Source of the DNA: Acidimicrobiaceae bacterium
Lineage (GTDB): Bacteria; Actinomycetota; Acidimicrobiia; Acidimicrobiales; RAAP-2
Length of the DNA stretch: 64,000 nt
NCBI GenBank assembly: GCA_003160635.1
Contig: PMLV01000070.1
Coordinates: 82,878 to 146,877 of the forward strand
Direction: 5' to 3'
Both the position numbers and the translations under genes were made by a program. Below, piece after piece: positions 9,399 through 19,191 of the stretch. The first letter of the stretch is position 1. Every line of letters begins with the position of its first letter. The notes beneath the pieces are model-generated. The model made no database searches and was not told the DNA's origin. It worked only from the letters and a program-made list of their open reading frames with translations.

Positions 9399-11138
9399 TC
9401 AGTCCCGCCACCATTCGGTTCCAGCCGTCACGGTCCTGGTGTCCCTGCCAGACCGTAGAAGCTGTCCGGGGAGTTCCCCCGTGAAGCTGCCGTTAGCCAC
9501 GATCTCGCGCCCGTTGACGAACACCTTCTCCATCCCGATCGAATCGGCGTACAAACGGCTGGCACCTCCCGGCATGTCCTTTCGCATCCGGACCGCACCT
9601 GGCGCGACCGTGTCGGGATCGAAGATCACAATATCGGCCCAATAACCCGGCGCCAGTTTCCCTCGTTCGCGCAGGCCGTACAGACGAGCCGGCCGGTCGG
9701 TGAGGAGCGCGATTGCTTCCTCCCAGCCGATGAGACCCCGTTTTCTGACCGCCCCTTCGAGGAGTCCCGTTGAATACACCGCGCCGCACGTCATGTCGAG
9801 GTGCGCGCCGGCATCGGAACCTCCGACAACGACTCGGTTGTCGTTCCACAATTCGACCCCGGCCTCCCAGTCCGCGTCGGATTCGGGGGTCGGGGGCATC
9901 AACCCGGTCTTGAGGTCGTCGGCCACGACGATGTCGAGGAGAGCGTCGAACGGGCTCTGCCCCCTCTCGTGCGCAATATCGTCCATCATCCGACCTTCGT
10001 ACGGGGCCGTCTGTGACGAATAACTCTGTTGGATGGTCATTTCGGGCCAGTTCGCCACGCGAGATCGCAGGTTGCCCGCCTCCTCCGAAGCGGCGCTCGC
10101 CTCCAACCGTCGACGGACCTCGGGGTCCGACAGGCTGACGATTCGCTCCGCCACGGGAAGAACGAACAGTTCGCGCCATCCCGGCAATCCCGAGAGGAGT
10201 ACGCCACTGTCGAACGAGATGAACACGGGCATGTTATGGATGATGCTGAGCGCGACCACGGTACCTCCCTTGGCGGCGGCCACGTCGGAAGCGTGCAGTT
10301 GCTGTGCGATCCGCTCGGGCGACGTTGAAGAGAGTCCGAGAACATTCCAGTTGAGCGGCCGATTGGCGAGTCTCGAAAGGGTCGCCATCAAATCCTCTTC
10401 TTCGGCGCTGAACCCGCTCAAGCACCCCTGCAGGATCATCTCAATGCTCGTTCCGGGATGATCTGCCACTGCGGTGGCGAGTACCTCGAACTCCGACCGA
10501 ACGGCCGAGCGCGACGGAACCGGTTGTAGCTCGCCGTCATGGTGCGTACTCACCGTAGATGTCGAGAAACCGAGGCCTCCCTGCTCGAGTGCGGCGTGGA
10601 GGTTTCTGGCCATGGCCGCCACCTGTTCGGGGCTGGCTTCGTCACTGACGGCGGCGTCTCCCATGACGGCCCGGCGCAAGGCGGAATGGCCTACGAGAAA
10701 GCCGGCATTGACGCCTATGCCGCCCTCGAGCCGGTCCAGGAATTCCCCGAACGACCGCCAGTTCCAATCCAGTCCCTGTTCCAGTGCGTCGCGCGGCATT
10801 CCTTCGACCTTGGACATCATCCGTGTCAGGTATCCGGTGTGGTCGGGGTCGGTCGGGGCCAAAGAGAATCCGCAATTTCCACCCATGACGGTGGTCACGC
10901 CGTGAAGGGGGGATGGGCTGGCAGTCGGATCCCAGAACAGCTGTGCGTCGTAGTGGGTGTGCAGATCGATGAATCCCGGCGCGACGATGAGTCCGTCGGC
11001 GTCGACCGTTCGTGCCGCCGGTTCGTCTATTTCCCCGATGGCGACGACCCGGCCGTCACGGACGCCGACATCAGCCCGCCGAGATGGAGCTCCAGTCCCG
11101 TCCACCACCGTTCCATTGCGGATCAACAGGTCAAGCAT
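9399..11138 (-). CDS. N-acyl-D-amino-acid deacylase / amidohydrolase family 3
   Basis: The 579-residue protein has the D-aminoacylase layout. It shows an N-terminal beta-sandwich part ('LLIRNGTVVDGTGAP'), the HxH metal motif in 'APGFIDLHTHYDAQLFWDP', 'GVTTVMGGNCGFSLAP', a late 'GGSDAGAHLDMTCG' Asp site, and a final 'GKLAPGYWADIVIFDPD' strand. Family members hydrolyse N-acyl-D-amino acids or related cyclic amides. The frame stays open up to 11342, but ATG 11138 is preferred because AGGAGG stands about 11 bases upstream and homologs begin at 'LDLLIRNG'. It is divergent from the CoA-transferase at 11549 across a 410-base gap. Confidence 0.85.
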   Translation of the reverse strand: MLDLLIRNGTVVDGTGAPSRRADVGVRDGRVVAIGEIDEPAARTVDADGLIVAPGFIDLHTHYDAQLFWDPTASPSPLHGVTTVMGGNCGFSLAPTDPDHTGYLTRMMSKVEGMPRDALEQGLDWNWRSFGEFLDRLEGGIGVNAGFLVGHSALRRAVMGDAAVSDEASPEQVAAMARNLHAALEQGGLGFSTSTVSTHHDGELQPVPSRSAVRSEFEVLATAVADHPGTSIEMILQGCLSGFSAEEEDLMATLSRLANRPLNWNVLGLSSTSPERIAQQLHASDVAAAKGGTVVALSIIHNMPVFISFDSGVLLSGLPGWRELFVLPVAERIVSLSDPEVRRRLEASAASEEAGNLRSRVANWPEMTIQQSYSSQTAPYEGRMMDDIAHERGQSPFDALLDIVVADDLKTGLMPPTPESDADWEAGVELWNDNRVVVGGSDAGAHLDMTCGAVYSTGLLEGAVRKRGLIGWEEAIALLTDRPARLYGLRERGKLAPGYWADIVIFDPDTVAPGAVRMRKDMPGGASRLYADSIGMEKVFVNGREIVANGSFTGELPGQLLRSGRDTRTVTAGTEWWRD

Positions 11139-11548
11139 CCGATGCCTACCTCCTATTGGGAACCTGCAGGTTTTCTGTATATGCCGTGTATGGATGTATT
11201 TCCAGGAGTTCCATGCCGGCGAGAAGCGATGCTCATATCTGGTGTCCACGTTCACGTCCATCTTCGTGATCGTGGGACGGTCCTCCCCGCCGAGCCCCCC
11301 ATCGGGTCCACCGTGCGTAGGCAGCCTGCCCGGACTCGGCATCCTTGGCCATCCTATACATGTTCCCGTCTTAGCAAAATCGTTGCTATCTTAGTGCAGT
11401 TGCGAACCTTGTGAGCTTGCAGGCAACGATGCTGGAAAGGTGCGCGGTGCGCGCCGAGCGGATCGCCAAGGAGAAACCCATGCCAAGCGAAGATCTCCAG
11501 TTCCGGACGTGACGACCAGATGTCGTAGGCGGGGATCTGCCGGAATCG
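11139..11548. other. Divergent intergenic region
   Basis: This 410-base gap lies between divergent genes. It holds the ribosome site of the minus-strand deacylase and AT-richer stretches at 11170-11200 and 11350-11395. The latter includes a small inverted repeat AGCAA-AATCG-TTGCT at 11373-11387. Both genes are probably controlled from here. No convincing small gene or structured RNA is seen. Confidence 0.45.
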
Positions 11549-13969
11549 GTGAAGCCTGAGATGGCCATGCCGCTCGAGGGGCTACGCCTGCTCGACCTGT
11601 CCAGCGGTATTGCGGGCGCGTACTGCGCCAAGTTGCTCGTCGACGGCGGCGCCGATGCGATCAAGGTGGAAGGTCCTGCGGGTGACCCGCTCCGGAAGTG
11701 GTGGGCGTCTGGATTAGACGATGAACCACCCGGAACAGGCGCCCTCTTCGAATGGCTCAACGCGTCGAAGCGGAGCGTCGTGGCCGATATGGCAACGGCG
11801 GAAGGGCTGGCTCTCGTGCGCGATCTCATTCGGCAATCCGATGTCGTGCTCGAGAGCTTCCCCGCCGGTCAGATCGAAGCCTTCGGACTTGGGCCTGCGC
11901 AGGTTCGAGCGCAACGGCGGCAAGCCGTCCTTGTGTCTATCTCCGATCTGGGCCGGGGCGTGCGTCACGATGACAGCGTCTTCAGCGAGCTTCTCTTGCA
12001 ATCCCTTTCCGGCTCTGTGCACGGGCGGGGACACCCCGATCGTTTCCCTCTCGTCGCGGGGGGACGCCTGGGGGAATGGGCCACCGGCGTGTATGCGGCG
12101 GTTGGTGCCCTCGTCGCGTGGCGGCGAGCGCGGGAGTGCGGCGTCGGAGAGCATGTCGATGTCTCCAGGCTCGAGTCGATGGCGGTCTCCCTTGTCGGGT
12201 ATGCCTCCCTGATGCGGCACATCCAGGGCGAGGACGCCAAGCCCTACACGCGCTCGGTGGAGATCCCGAGCGTGGAGCGGGCCCGCGATGGGTGGATCGG
12301 ATTCTGCACCGTCACGAACGCGCAGTGGCAGGCGTTCGCCGTCATGGCCGAACAGTATGAGCGCGCCGAGGGCGAGTGGTCATTGCTCTCTTACCGGCAG
12401 GCCCACCGCGCCGAAGCAGAGGGGATGATCGAGGCGTTTACGTCACGACATCGAGTCGACGAGTTGCTCGAGGAATCGGCAAAATTTCGAGTTCCGGCAG
12501 CCCCGGTCGTGGGGGGCGCAAGGATTCCCGAGATAGAGCCATTTCGCTCAATGGGAGTATACGTACGACCGCCCAGCGGCCGGTTCCTTGCCCCCCGGCC
12601 CCCCTTTCGATTCTCACGCAATGAAGTACGACCGCTCGGGGCGTCGCCGGCGATCGGGGAGCACACGGAGGTCATCACGTCGGCACACTCTGCCGGCCGC
12701 GAAGCTTCCACGTCCTCATCGCCTTTCGTTGCCGCGCGCCCCCTTCCATTCGCCGGCTTACGCGTCATTGACTTCTCGGCATTCTGGGCGGGTCCGTATG
12801 CCGCGGCATTGCTGGCCGCCTTTGGCGCCGATGTCATCAAGGTCGAGTCGATCGGGAGACCGGATCCCATCCGTTTCAGTTCCAGTGCCCCGCCATCGGA
12901 TCCGCAGTGGCATGAGAAGTCTGCGATATTCGGGTCATGTAACGCCAACAAACGTGGGGTCACTTTGGCGCTCGATACGCCCGCAGGACGCGACCTGGCC
13001 CTGCGACTCATCGGCGGAGCGGACGTCGTGATCGAAAACTTCACGCCCCGCGTGATGGAGCAGTTTGGCCTGGGTTACCCGCGACTGGCCGAAGTCCGTC
13101 CGGACATCGTGATGCTTCGCATATCGGCGTTCGGGGCCACGGGACCATGGCGGGACCGAGGAGGGTTCGCGCAGACCATGGAGCAGATCACGGGGATGGC
13201 CTGGATCACCGGCCATGCCGACGGGCCGCCGCTCATTCCGAGGGGGGCCTGTGATCCGATCGGCGGCATGCACGCGATCGTCGCGCTGTTGATGGCATTG
13301 GAACACCGAGATCGAACGGGTGAGGGTCAGTTGGTGGAGGTGCCCCTCGTGGAGACTTCCGCCAACCTCGCCGCCGAAGTGGTGATCGAATGGTCGGCCT
13401 ACCGGCGCGAGTTGGTGCGCGACGGAAATCACGGACCGGAAGGATCGCCACAGGGCGTGTACCGCTGTGAGGGCGCGGACTCGTGGGTGGCTCTGTCCGT
13501 TCTCGAAGAAGCGCATTGGCAAGGATTGGTTGCTGCGCTTGACTCTCCTTCGTGGGCACAGGCATCTCAATTCGCCACCCTTGCCGGGCGGCGACAGAGC
13601 GCAGATGTCATCGACGGAGGCGTGTCCGAATGGTCTCGCAGGAGAAGCGCTGATGACGCGGCGAGGATACTGCGCGAGCACGGTGTTCCCTCGACTGTCG
13701 TGATACCGGCTGATCGGATCGACGAGATTCCCGAGCTGCGTGGTCGTGGATTCTGGATTCCGATCGATCATCCCGTCGCGGGGTGTCATGAGGGGCCGGG
13801 TTGGCCGTTCCGGTTCTCGGGAATGCGTGCGGCCTGGCCCGGTGGACCTGCCCCGACGCTGGGTCAACACAATCAAGAGGTGCTCATGGGCGATCTCGGG
13901 CTGACGTCCGAGCAGTTCGAAGAGCTTGCGCAACGTGGAATCGTTGGACAGACGATGAGTGGGAGATAA
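11549..13969 (+). CDS. Double-length class III (CaiB/BaiF) CoA-transferase, second copy
   Basis: This 806-residue protein with two CaiB/BaiF domains is a paralog of the one at 3119-5539. It matches at 'LRLLDLSSGIAGAYCAKLLVDGG' near the start and 'LRVIDFSAFWAGPYAAALLAAFGADVIKVES'-like sequence at the start of the second half (about residue 400). The second half carries the catalytic-type Asp in 'CDPIGG' (residue 569), and the first half has Glu in 'GGRLGEW'. It likely loads CoA onto a carboxylic acid for the dehydrogenases that follow at 14042 and 15248. GTG 11549 is used; ATG 11561 or 11567 are equally possible starts. Confidence 0.84.
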   Translation: MKPEMAMPLEGLRLLDLSSGIAGAYCAKLLVDGGADAIKVEGPAGDPLRKWWASGLDDEPPGTGALFEWLNASKRSVVADMATAEGLALVRDLIRQSDVVLESFPAGQIEAFGLGPAQVRAQRRQAVLVSISDLGRGVRHDDSVFSELLLQSLSGSVHGRGHPDRFPLVAGGRLGEWATGVYAAVGALVAWRRARECGVGEHVDVSRLESMAVSLVGYASLMRHIQGEDAKPYTRSVEIPSVERARDGWIGFCTVTNAQWQAFAVMAEQYERAEGEWSLLSYRQAHRAEAEGMIEAFTSRHRVDELLEESAKFRVPAAPVVGGARIPEIEPFRSMGVYVRPPSGRFLAPRPPFRFSRNEVRPLGASPAIGEHTEVITSAHSAGREASTSSSPFVAARPLPFAGLRVIDFSAFWAGPYAAALLAAFGADVIKVESIGRPDPIRFSSSAPPSDPQWHEKSAIFGSCNANKRGVTLALDTPAGRDLALRLIGGADVVIENFTPRVMEQFGLGYPRLAEVRPDIVMLRISAFGATGPWRDRGGFAQTMEQITGMAWITGHADGPPLIPRGACDPIGGMHAIVALLMALEHRDRTGEGQLVEVPLVETSANLAAEVVIEWSAYRRELVRDGNHGPEGSPQGVYRCEGADSWVALSVLEEAHWQGLVAALDSPSWAQASQFATLAGRRQSADVIDGGVSEWSRRRSADDAARILREHGVPSTVVIPADRIDEIPELRGRGFWIPIDHPVAGCHEGPGWPFRFSGMRAAWPGGPAPTLGQHNQEVLMGDLGLTSEQFEELAQRGIVGQTMSGR

Positions 13970-14041
13970 GAGTGGTGCCGCGTGAGCCGAGTATCGGAGA
14001 ACCCATGGGCGTAGAACCCTCGGCGTGGCGATAGCCGAACC

Positions 14042-15226
14042 ATGGATATCACCTTCACCGAGGAGGATCACTCGTTTCGGGCCGAGGCGCGGGATTGGTT
14101 GAGCCGCAATGTCCCGAAGGAACGCCCTCCCGATGACGGCCAGGGCCTGCGTGAGTTCGATCTCGCGTGGCAGGCGACCCAGTACGAGGGTGGATGGGCC
14201 GGCATCTCGTGGCCCGTCGAGTACGGGGGAAGGGGGCTCAGCCTCCTGCAGCAGATGATCTGGCACGAGGAGTACGCCCGCGCCGGAGCGCCCAACGTGG
14301 GAACTTCCTTCGTCGGCCTCAACGACGCGGGCCCAACGCTGATGATCCACGGCAGTGAAGACCAGAAGGTGCGGCACCTGTCGAGGATCCTCGAAGGTCG
14401 ATCGATCTGGGCTCAGGGCTACTCCGAACCCAATGCCGGATCCGATCTGGCCTCCCTGCAAACGCGAGGGACCATTGACGGAAACGAGATGGTCATCACC
14501 GGGGAGAAGATTTGGACGAGCTATGCCGACATCGCGGACCATCAGGAACTCTTGGTCCGGACAGACCCGGATGCCCCCAAGCACAAGGGCATTACCTGGA
14601 TCATCTGCGACCTCTCCCCGTCGCCGCCCGGCCTGATCGTCGAACCCATCCGCATGCTGTCGGGCATCGATCGCCTGTGCCGGGTGATCTACGACGAGGT
14701 GCGCATACCACTTTCGAACGTGGTGGGCCAGGTCAACGACGGATGGAATGTCGTGTCCTCGAGTCTGTACCTCAAGCGGGGCACTGGTCGTATCGCAGAC
14801 CAGGTGTCCCTCGCCCGCACGGTCGACGACCTCGTCGAGCTTGCGGCCAACACCAGGGGCCCGCATGGGCCGGCACGAGCGTTGGACAACGACGAGCTCG
14901 CACGGCGATTGGCGACGGCGCGGGCCGAAGTCATCGCCCTGAGGGCGATGACGTACGCAGAGCTTTCGCGCGTGGAACGGGACGGGCACCCAGGAGCGGA
15001 AGGCTCATTCGGGCGCATCTTCCATGCCTTGCTCAGTCAGCGGGTGCATCGCCTGGCTCTCGACATTCTCGGCCCTCGGAGCCTCGACATCGACGGTGCC
15101 TCAGACGATCATTACTGGACCAAAGAGTATCTCTGGAGCTTCACCGAGACAGTCGGTGGGGGCACCAGTGAGATTCAAAGCAGCGTGATAGCGGAGCGCG
15201 TCCTCGGGCTCCCGCATGACCGCTAG
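14042..15226 (+). CDS. Acyl-CoA dehydrogenase, large (catalytic-type) subunit
   Basis: This 394-residue acyl-CoA dehydrogenase has the FAD/substrate motifs 'YSEPNAGSDLASL' and 'VITGEKIWTS', then 'HKGITW', and the C-terminal 'GGGTSEIQSSVIAERVLGL'. The catalytic Glu of the MCAD type is not at the 'xGTSEI' position, where Gly is present. As in long-chain or FadE-type enzymes, the base may lie elsewhere. It sits 21 bases before the smaller dehydrogenase subunit. That pairing matches the alpha2-beta2 ChsE-type dehydrogenases of actinobacterial steroid side-chain degradation. The enzyme would introduce the alpha-beta double bond into an acyl-CoA. Confidence 0.88.
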   Translation: MDITFTEEDHSFRAEARDWLSRNVPKERPPDDGQGLREFDLAWQATQYEGGWAGISWPVEYGGRGLSLLQQMIWHEEYARAGAPNVGTSFVGLNDAGPTLMIHGSEDQKVRHLSRILEGRSIWAQGYSEPNAGSDLASLQTRGTIDGNEMVITGEKIWTSYADIADHQELLVRTDPDAPKHKGITWIICDLSPSPPGLIVEPIRMLSGIDRLCRVIYDEVRIPLSNVVGQVNDGWNVVSSSLYLKRGTGRIADQVSLARTVDDLVELAANTRGPHGPARALDNDELARRLATARAEVIALRAMTYAELSRVERDGHPGAEGSFGRIFHALLSQRVHRLALDILGPRSLDIDGASDDHYWTKEYLWSFTETVGGGTSEIQSSVIAERVLGLPHDR

Positions 15227-15247
15227 TCCGACGTCGGTGATCGAACG

Positions 15248-16207
15248 ATGAACCTGTTTCCTGACGTACGGCAGCAGGCACTGATGGACGAAGCAGATTC
15301 CCTCTTCGGCCGGGCGCGTGAACCGTCCCTGATTTTCTCCGATTGGAGTCAGAACGGGTGGTTCGCTGACGACTCTTGCGGGGATGGGCTCATAGATCAG
15401 GCGCTCTTGTTCCGCGTGCTGGGGCGGCACCTCGCCGCCGGGCCTTTCCTCGCCGCAACGCTCGCCGCGGGTTTGAGCGCTGCGTGCGGTGAGGGCGAAC
15501 TGAGTGAGAAAATAGCGGCCGGCCGGGAACTGGTCGCGTTGGCCCACGTGGAGGATGACGCCGGGAACGGAGCGGCGTCGGACCACGTTGGCGCGTTGCG
15601 CGCGTTTGACGTCCCGCGGTCGACCTACGTGCTCCTGCTACGTCCCGACAGGGCCATGCTCGTGGAGCGGGACGAGAACGACTCGTTCCAGATGCGGGCG
15701 TGCATCGACCCCTCCGTATCGATGGGAATGCTCACTCTGGCGGGCCACGCTCGATGTCAGGGCAGCGGAGACTGGTGGGTACGGGGAGGGGTTCTGGTGG
15801 CTGCAATGGCCGCTGGGATCGCCGAGGCGACACGCGACGATTCGGCCTTCTATGCCCGGACACGGTCGCAGTTCGGCAGGCCAATCGGCATGTTCCAGGC
15901 GATCAAACACCGCTGCAGTGAGATGGCGATCCAGGCCGAAGCGGCCTGGTGCCAGGTCGCGTATGCCGTGCTCAGCCTCAGCGCCGGACATGAGGACGCC
16001 ATGCAGCAGGTCAGCGCAGCCAAGGTCGTCGCCAGTGCGGCTGCTACCGAGAACTCCAGTGCCAATATTCAGAACCATGGAGCGCTCGGGTGCACAACTG
16101 AGCACTCGGCACATCTGTATTTGAAACGATCCTGGGTTCTCGCGTACTTGTGCGGCACGGCGGACTATCACCAAGGTCAGCTCTTAGGGTCCACGTCGCC
16201 TCTCTAG
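15248..16207 (+). CDS. Acyl-CoA dehydrogenase-like, small subunit
   Basis: This 319-residue protein is shorter than a normal acyl-CoA dehydrogenase. The N-terminal helical domain is poorly conserved. The C-terminal domain keeps 'RTRSQFGRPIGMFQAIKH' and 'IQNHGALGCTTEHSAHLYLKRSWVL', the helices that bind FAD across the dimer. The SEPxAGSD segment is missing. That is the pattern of the partner subunit in heteromeric FadE enzymes such as ChsE4-ChsE5, so it probably forms a complex with 14042-15226. Its stop overlaps the end of the convergent pseudogene at 16204. Confidence 0.83.
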   Translation: MNLFPDVRQQALMDEADSLFGRAREPSLIFSDWSQNGWFADDSCGDGLIDQALLFRVLGRHLAAGPFLAATLAAGLSAACGEGELSEKIAAGRELVALAHVEDDAGNGAASDHVGALRAFDVPRSTYVLLLRPDRAMLVERDENDSFQMRACIDPSVSMGMLTLAGHARCQGSGDWWVRGGVLVAAMAAGIAEATRDDSAFYARTRSQFGRPIGMFQAIKHRCSEMAIQAEAAWCQVAYAVLSLSAGHEDAMQQVSAAKVVASAAATENSSANIQNHGALGCTTEHSAHLYLKRSWVLAYLCGTADYHQGQLLGSTSPL

Positions 16208-18253
16208 TGGGGCGAAAGCGAAGGTGGAGGCTCCGGATCACGAGGCTGTCCGAGCAGTCGCTCTGCGATGAGATTGCGCTGGACCTCACTGGTGCCCCCG
16301 GCAATGGTGAGGCAACGAGTCACGAGCGAGCCCAGGATCCAAGACTCGGCCTCGCCGGAGCGAAACGACCCAGCGGTACCGGCCAGCGACAGTCCGAATT
16401 CCTGGACACGTTGCTCATGTTCGGCGCCGAGCAGCTTCCCGACGCTGGCTCCTGCGCCGGGATCCAAACCTCTGAGGGCGCGGAGCGTCGCCCGGTGGCC
16501 CATCAGGGTCAGCGATTGACTTTCGGCAAGGAGCTCTCCGGCGCGCAGTTCTTGGCTCGGGGTCATTGCAACGCCAAGCTGCGAGAGCGAGATCAGGACC
16601 TCTTCGACTCCCGTGCCGAACCCCCCGACCCCGACGACATGGAGACGCGCTCGTTGGCCAGAGTGGTCCGCGCGATCCTCCATCCGTCGCCGGGGGCGCC
16701 GACGACGGCACCGTCCGGCACGAATACGGCATCGAGGAAGACTTCGTTGAACTCAGCTCGGCCGGTCAGGTCTCGGAGAGGTCGGATGTCGATGCCCGGG
16801 GTTGCCATGTCCACAATGAAATATGTGATTCCCTTATGTTTTGCCGCCTTGGCATCGCTTCGGGCCAGGCATATCCCCCAACCGGCCTCGTGGGCGTGCG
16901 ACGTCCAGAGCTTCTGGCCAGTGAGAAGCCAGCCGCCGCCAGCTCCTCTTGGAGAACGATCTGTTCGAGCGGATCGGCACTGCGGCCCCAGGGCAGGGGC
17001 CAATGCGAGAAGGCCCATCCGTTGTCGACCAGGTACTCGGTTCGCGCCTCACCCTCCAGCCCTCGAAGTCCGGCAATGACCGGTGTGAGTTCGTTCCTGA
17101 TCTCGACGGCCCGGGCGGGCAGGTCTGCGGATAAGAGGCGACGAGTCCCGCTGAGAGCCAAGTGTGCGATACGGGACGCATGAGCGTCGGGGCCACCGGG
17201 GAGTGCGCACGTGGACATGGACCTCTTGAGGTAGAGATGGGCGTCGTGCTCCCAGGTGAAGCCGATGCCGCCAAGGATCTGCACGCAGGACTTCGCGCAA
17301 CCGGCAAGACTCCGGAATGAGACGAAGGCAGCGAGCGAGGCGACGAGGTCCAACTCGTAGCGCTGCGGCGCTGACGTGTGGGCAAGGTGATCGAAGGCGC
17401 GCGCAGCATCCCAGGCGACAGCATCAGCCTGTTCGGCCGCGACGACCATGTCTGCCAGCTTGTGCTTCACTCCCTGGAATTGACCTATCGGACGACCGAA
17501 TTGCACCCGGGTCTTTGCGTAGTCCGAGGCGGTGTCCAGGCACCATCGCGCCGATCCGGCGCTCTCCACTGCCGCCAGTATGGCGGCAGTGGTGTTGACC
17601 AGATGGTCGGTGACGCCACCAAGGATGTGGTCGGTGGGAACGTGTACGTTGTCGACCACCACATCCCCGATGCTGCGGGTGGGGTCGACGGGATCGAGTG
17701 TTCGTACGTGCACCCCCTCCTTCGTCGAGGGATCAGTGAGATCCAAGAGGCACCAGCCGACGTCCGTGATCGGCGCGAATATGACGAGCGCACCAGGCGC
17801 GCCGAGGACCGAGCGAAGGGTCCCCGAGACGGATTGTTGACCATGGTCCGCCTCCTGCGTGATCTCAAGGCGATCCCTTCCAAAGGAAACGCCCGCTGGC
17901 CTCGATCCATTGGCCAACCCGGGTAGAAGATCACGACAGAGTGAATCTGTTCCGCAGGCCGCGAGGATCGCAGAGGTGAGCACGGTTGAGAGGAGCGGGC
18001 CGGGCACGAGCGCCCGAGCAAATTCGCCAAGGACGACCGCAAGCTCGCTCAGGCCGAATCCCTGGCCTCCGAATCGCTCCGGCAGATGAAGGCCGAGCCA
18101 TCCTTCGGCCGCGATCTGATTCCAAAGGAGTGGAAGCTCGGCGGGGTCGGTGCCGAGTGCGGCCCGTCCTGCATTCGTGGGGCAGCGGACGCCGAGCCAG
18201 GCGTGGACGACCTGTCCGAGATGCTCGTGCTCTTCGCTGACGGCTATGGGCAT
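16204..18253 (-). pseudogene. Broken fused acyl-CoA dehydrogenase (FadE34/ChsE3-like)
   Basis: Three consecutive minus-strand frames align with the intact 729-residue protein at 45061-47250. Frame 1 starts at ATG 18253 (both proteins begin MPIAVSEEHE) and matches through 'EELAAAG' near 16920. There, about 65 codons of the paralog, including the CQLFSEPGAGSDL FAD segment, are missing, and the frame shifts into 'GGWLLTGQKLWTS'. A second shift near 16640, in a G-rich stretch after 'ERVSMSSG', needs one added base to restore 'VGGFGTGVEEVL' and the terminal 'TIAGGTSEVQRN'. Loss of the FAD loop means it cannot work as the paralog does. The first, small-subunit-like half could still be translated. 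It lies 32 bases after the SDR at 18286. Confidence 0.85.
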
Positions 18254-18285
18254 CAGTCGGGTCGACGGTGAGGATTGAGGGTCTC

Positions 18286-19191
18286 TCAGGAACCTTGTAC
18301 CGGCTCTGCCGGGGCGGCTCGACTCAGGAGATCCCGCACAACGTCCCCCACCTCAGCTGGTGCCAGTCTTCGGCCCTCGGTAAACGAGGGCCCGTGCCTC
18401 CAACCCTCGGCAATGCCGATCATCCCTCCGTAGCTCTCGAAGACGCGCCCCGTCACCGAACTCGACTCCAGGCTGGCCAACCAGGCGACAAGCGGCGAGA
18501 CATTCTCCGGCGCCATTGTGTCAAAGCCTTCGCCAGGCTCGGCCATGGCAGAAGCGAATATCTCCTGGGTCATCCGGGTCCGGGCGCCCGGCGAGAGCGC
18601 ATTGACCGTAACCCCGTAGCGCCCCAGCTCGACCGCGGCGACCAGCGTCATTCCGACGATTCCAGCCTTGGCTGCGCTGTAGGCGGACTGACCGAAGTTG
18701 CCGTACAGGCCCGCGCCCGAGGTCGTGTTGATGATGCGGGCGACAGGCGTCTCCCCGGATTTCGCGCGCTCTCGCCAATAATGTCCGGCGTGGTGGGAGG
18801 TGAACAACGCGCCGCACAGGTGCACACCGACCACCTTGGTGACATCGTCCGCGGTCAAGCTGACGATCATCCGGTCTCGTAGGACCCCCGCATTGTTGAC
18901 GAGGACGTCGAGTCGCCCGAATTCCCGAACCGCAGTTCCGATCAACTCTTGCGCTCCAGCCCAGTCCGAGACATCGTTGTTGTCGACCACCGCGTGACCA
19001 CCGAGCGCCCGAATCTCGCTTGCCACCTCGTTGGCCCAATCTGGACCACCGCCGCTGCCGTCGAGCTCGACTCCCAAGTCGTTGACGACAACCGAAGCGC
19101 CCTCCCGCCCCAGCTCCAGGGCATGTGCGCGGCCGAGTCCGCGTCCTGCACCCGTGACGATGGCGACTCGCCCCTCGCAGATTCCACTCAC
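18286..19191 (-). CDS. Short-chain dehydrogenase (FabG/hydroxyacyl-CoA type), module A
   Basis: This 301-residue SDR has 'TGAGRGLGRAHALEL' for NAD(P), 'NNAGVLRDRM', Ser in 'NTTSGAG' and 'YSAAK' for Tyr/Lys. It resembles the N-terminal dehydrogenase of multifunctional beta-oxidation enzymes (17-beta-HSD4 type, with the NDLG after strand 2). A 3-hydroxyacyl-CoA substrate is therefore plausible. The GTG start overlaps the TGA of the DUF35 gene (GTGA), implying translational coupling. It is a close paralog of 28329-29237 and 27424-28320. Confidence 0.87.
   Translation of the reverse strand: MSGICEGRVAIVTGAGRGLGRAHALELGREGASVVVNDLGVELDGSGGGPDWANEVASEIRALGGHAVVDNNDVSDWAGAQELIGTAVREFGRLDVLVNNAGVLRDRMIVSLTADDVTKVVGVHLCGALFTSHHAGHYWRERAKSGETPVARIINTTSGAGLYGNFGQSAYSAAKAGIVGMTLVAAVELGRYGVTVNALSPGARTRMTQEIFASAMAEPGEGFDTMAPENVSPLVAWLASLESSSVTGRVFESYGGMIGIAEGWRHGPSFTEGRRLAPAEVGDVVRDLLSRAAPAEPVQGS

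Noticed and set aside
11139-11342. N-terminal extension of the D-aminoacylase-like gene
   Set aside because: The extra 68 residues have no similarity to the family, and a strong AGGAGG site supports the start at 11138.
12935-14989. 684-codon minus-strand open frame
   Set aside because: It lies opposite the CoA-transferase and the acyl-CoA dehydrogenase, which have clear domains; high GC keeps the reverse frame open.
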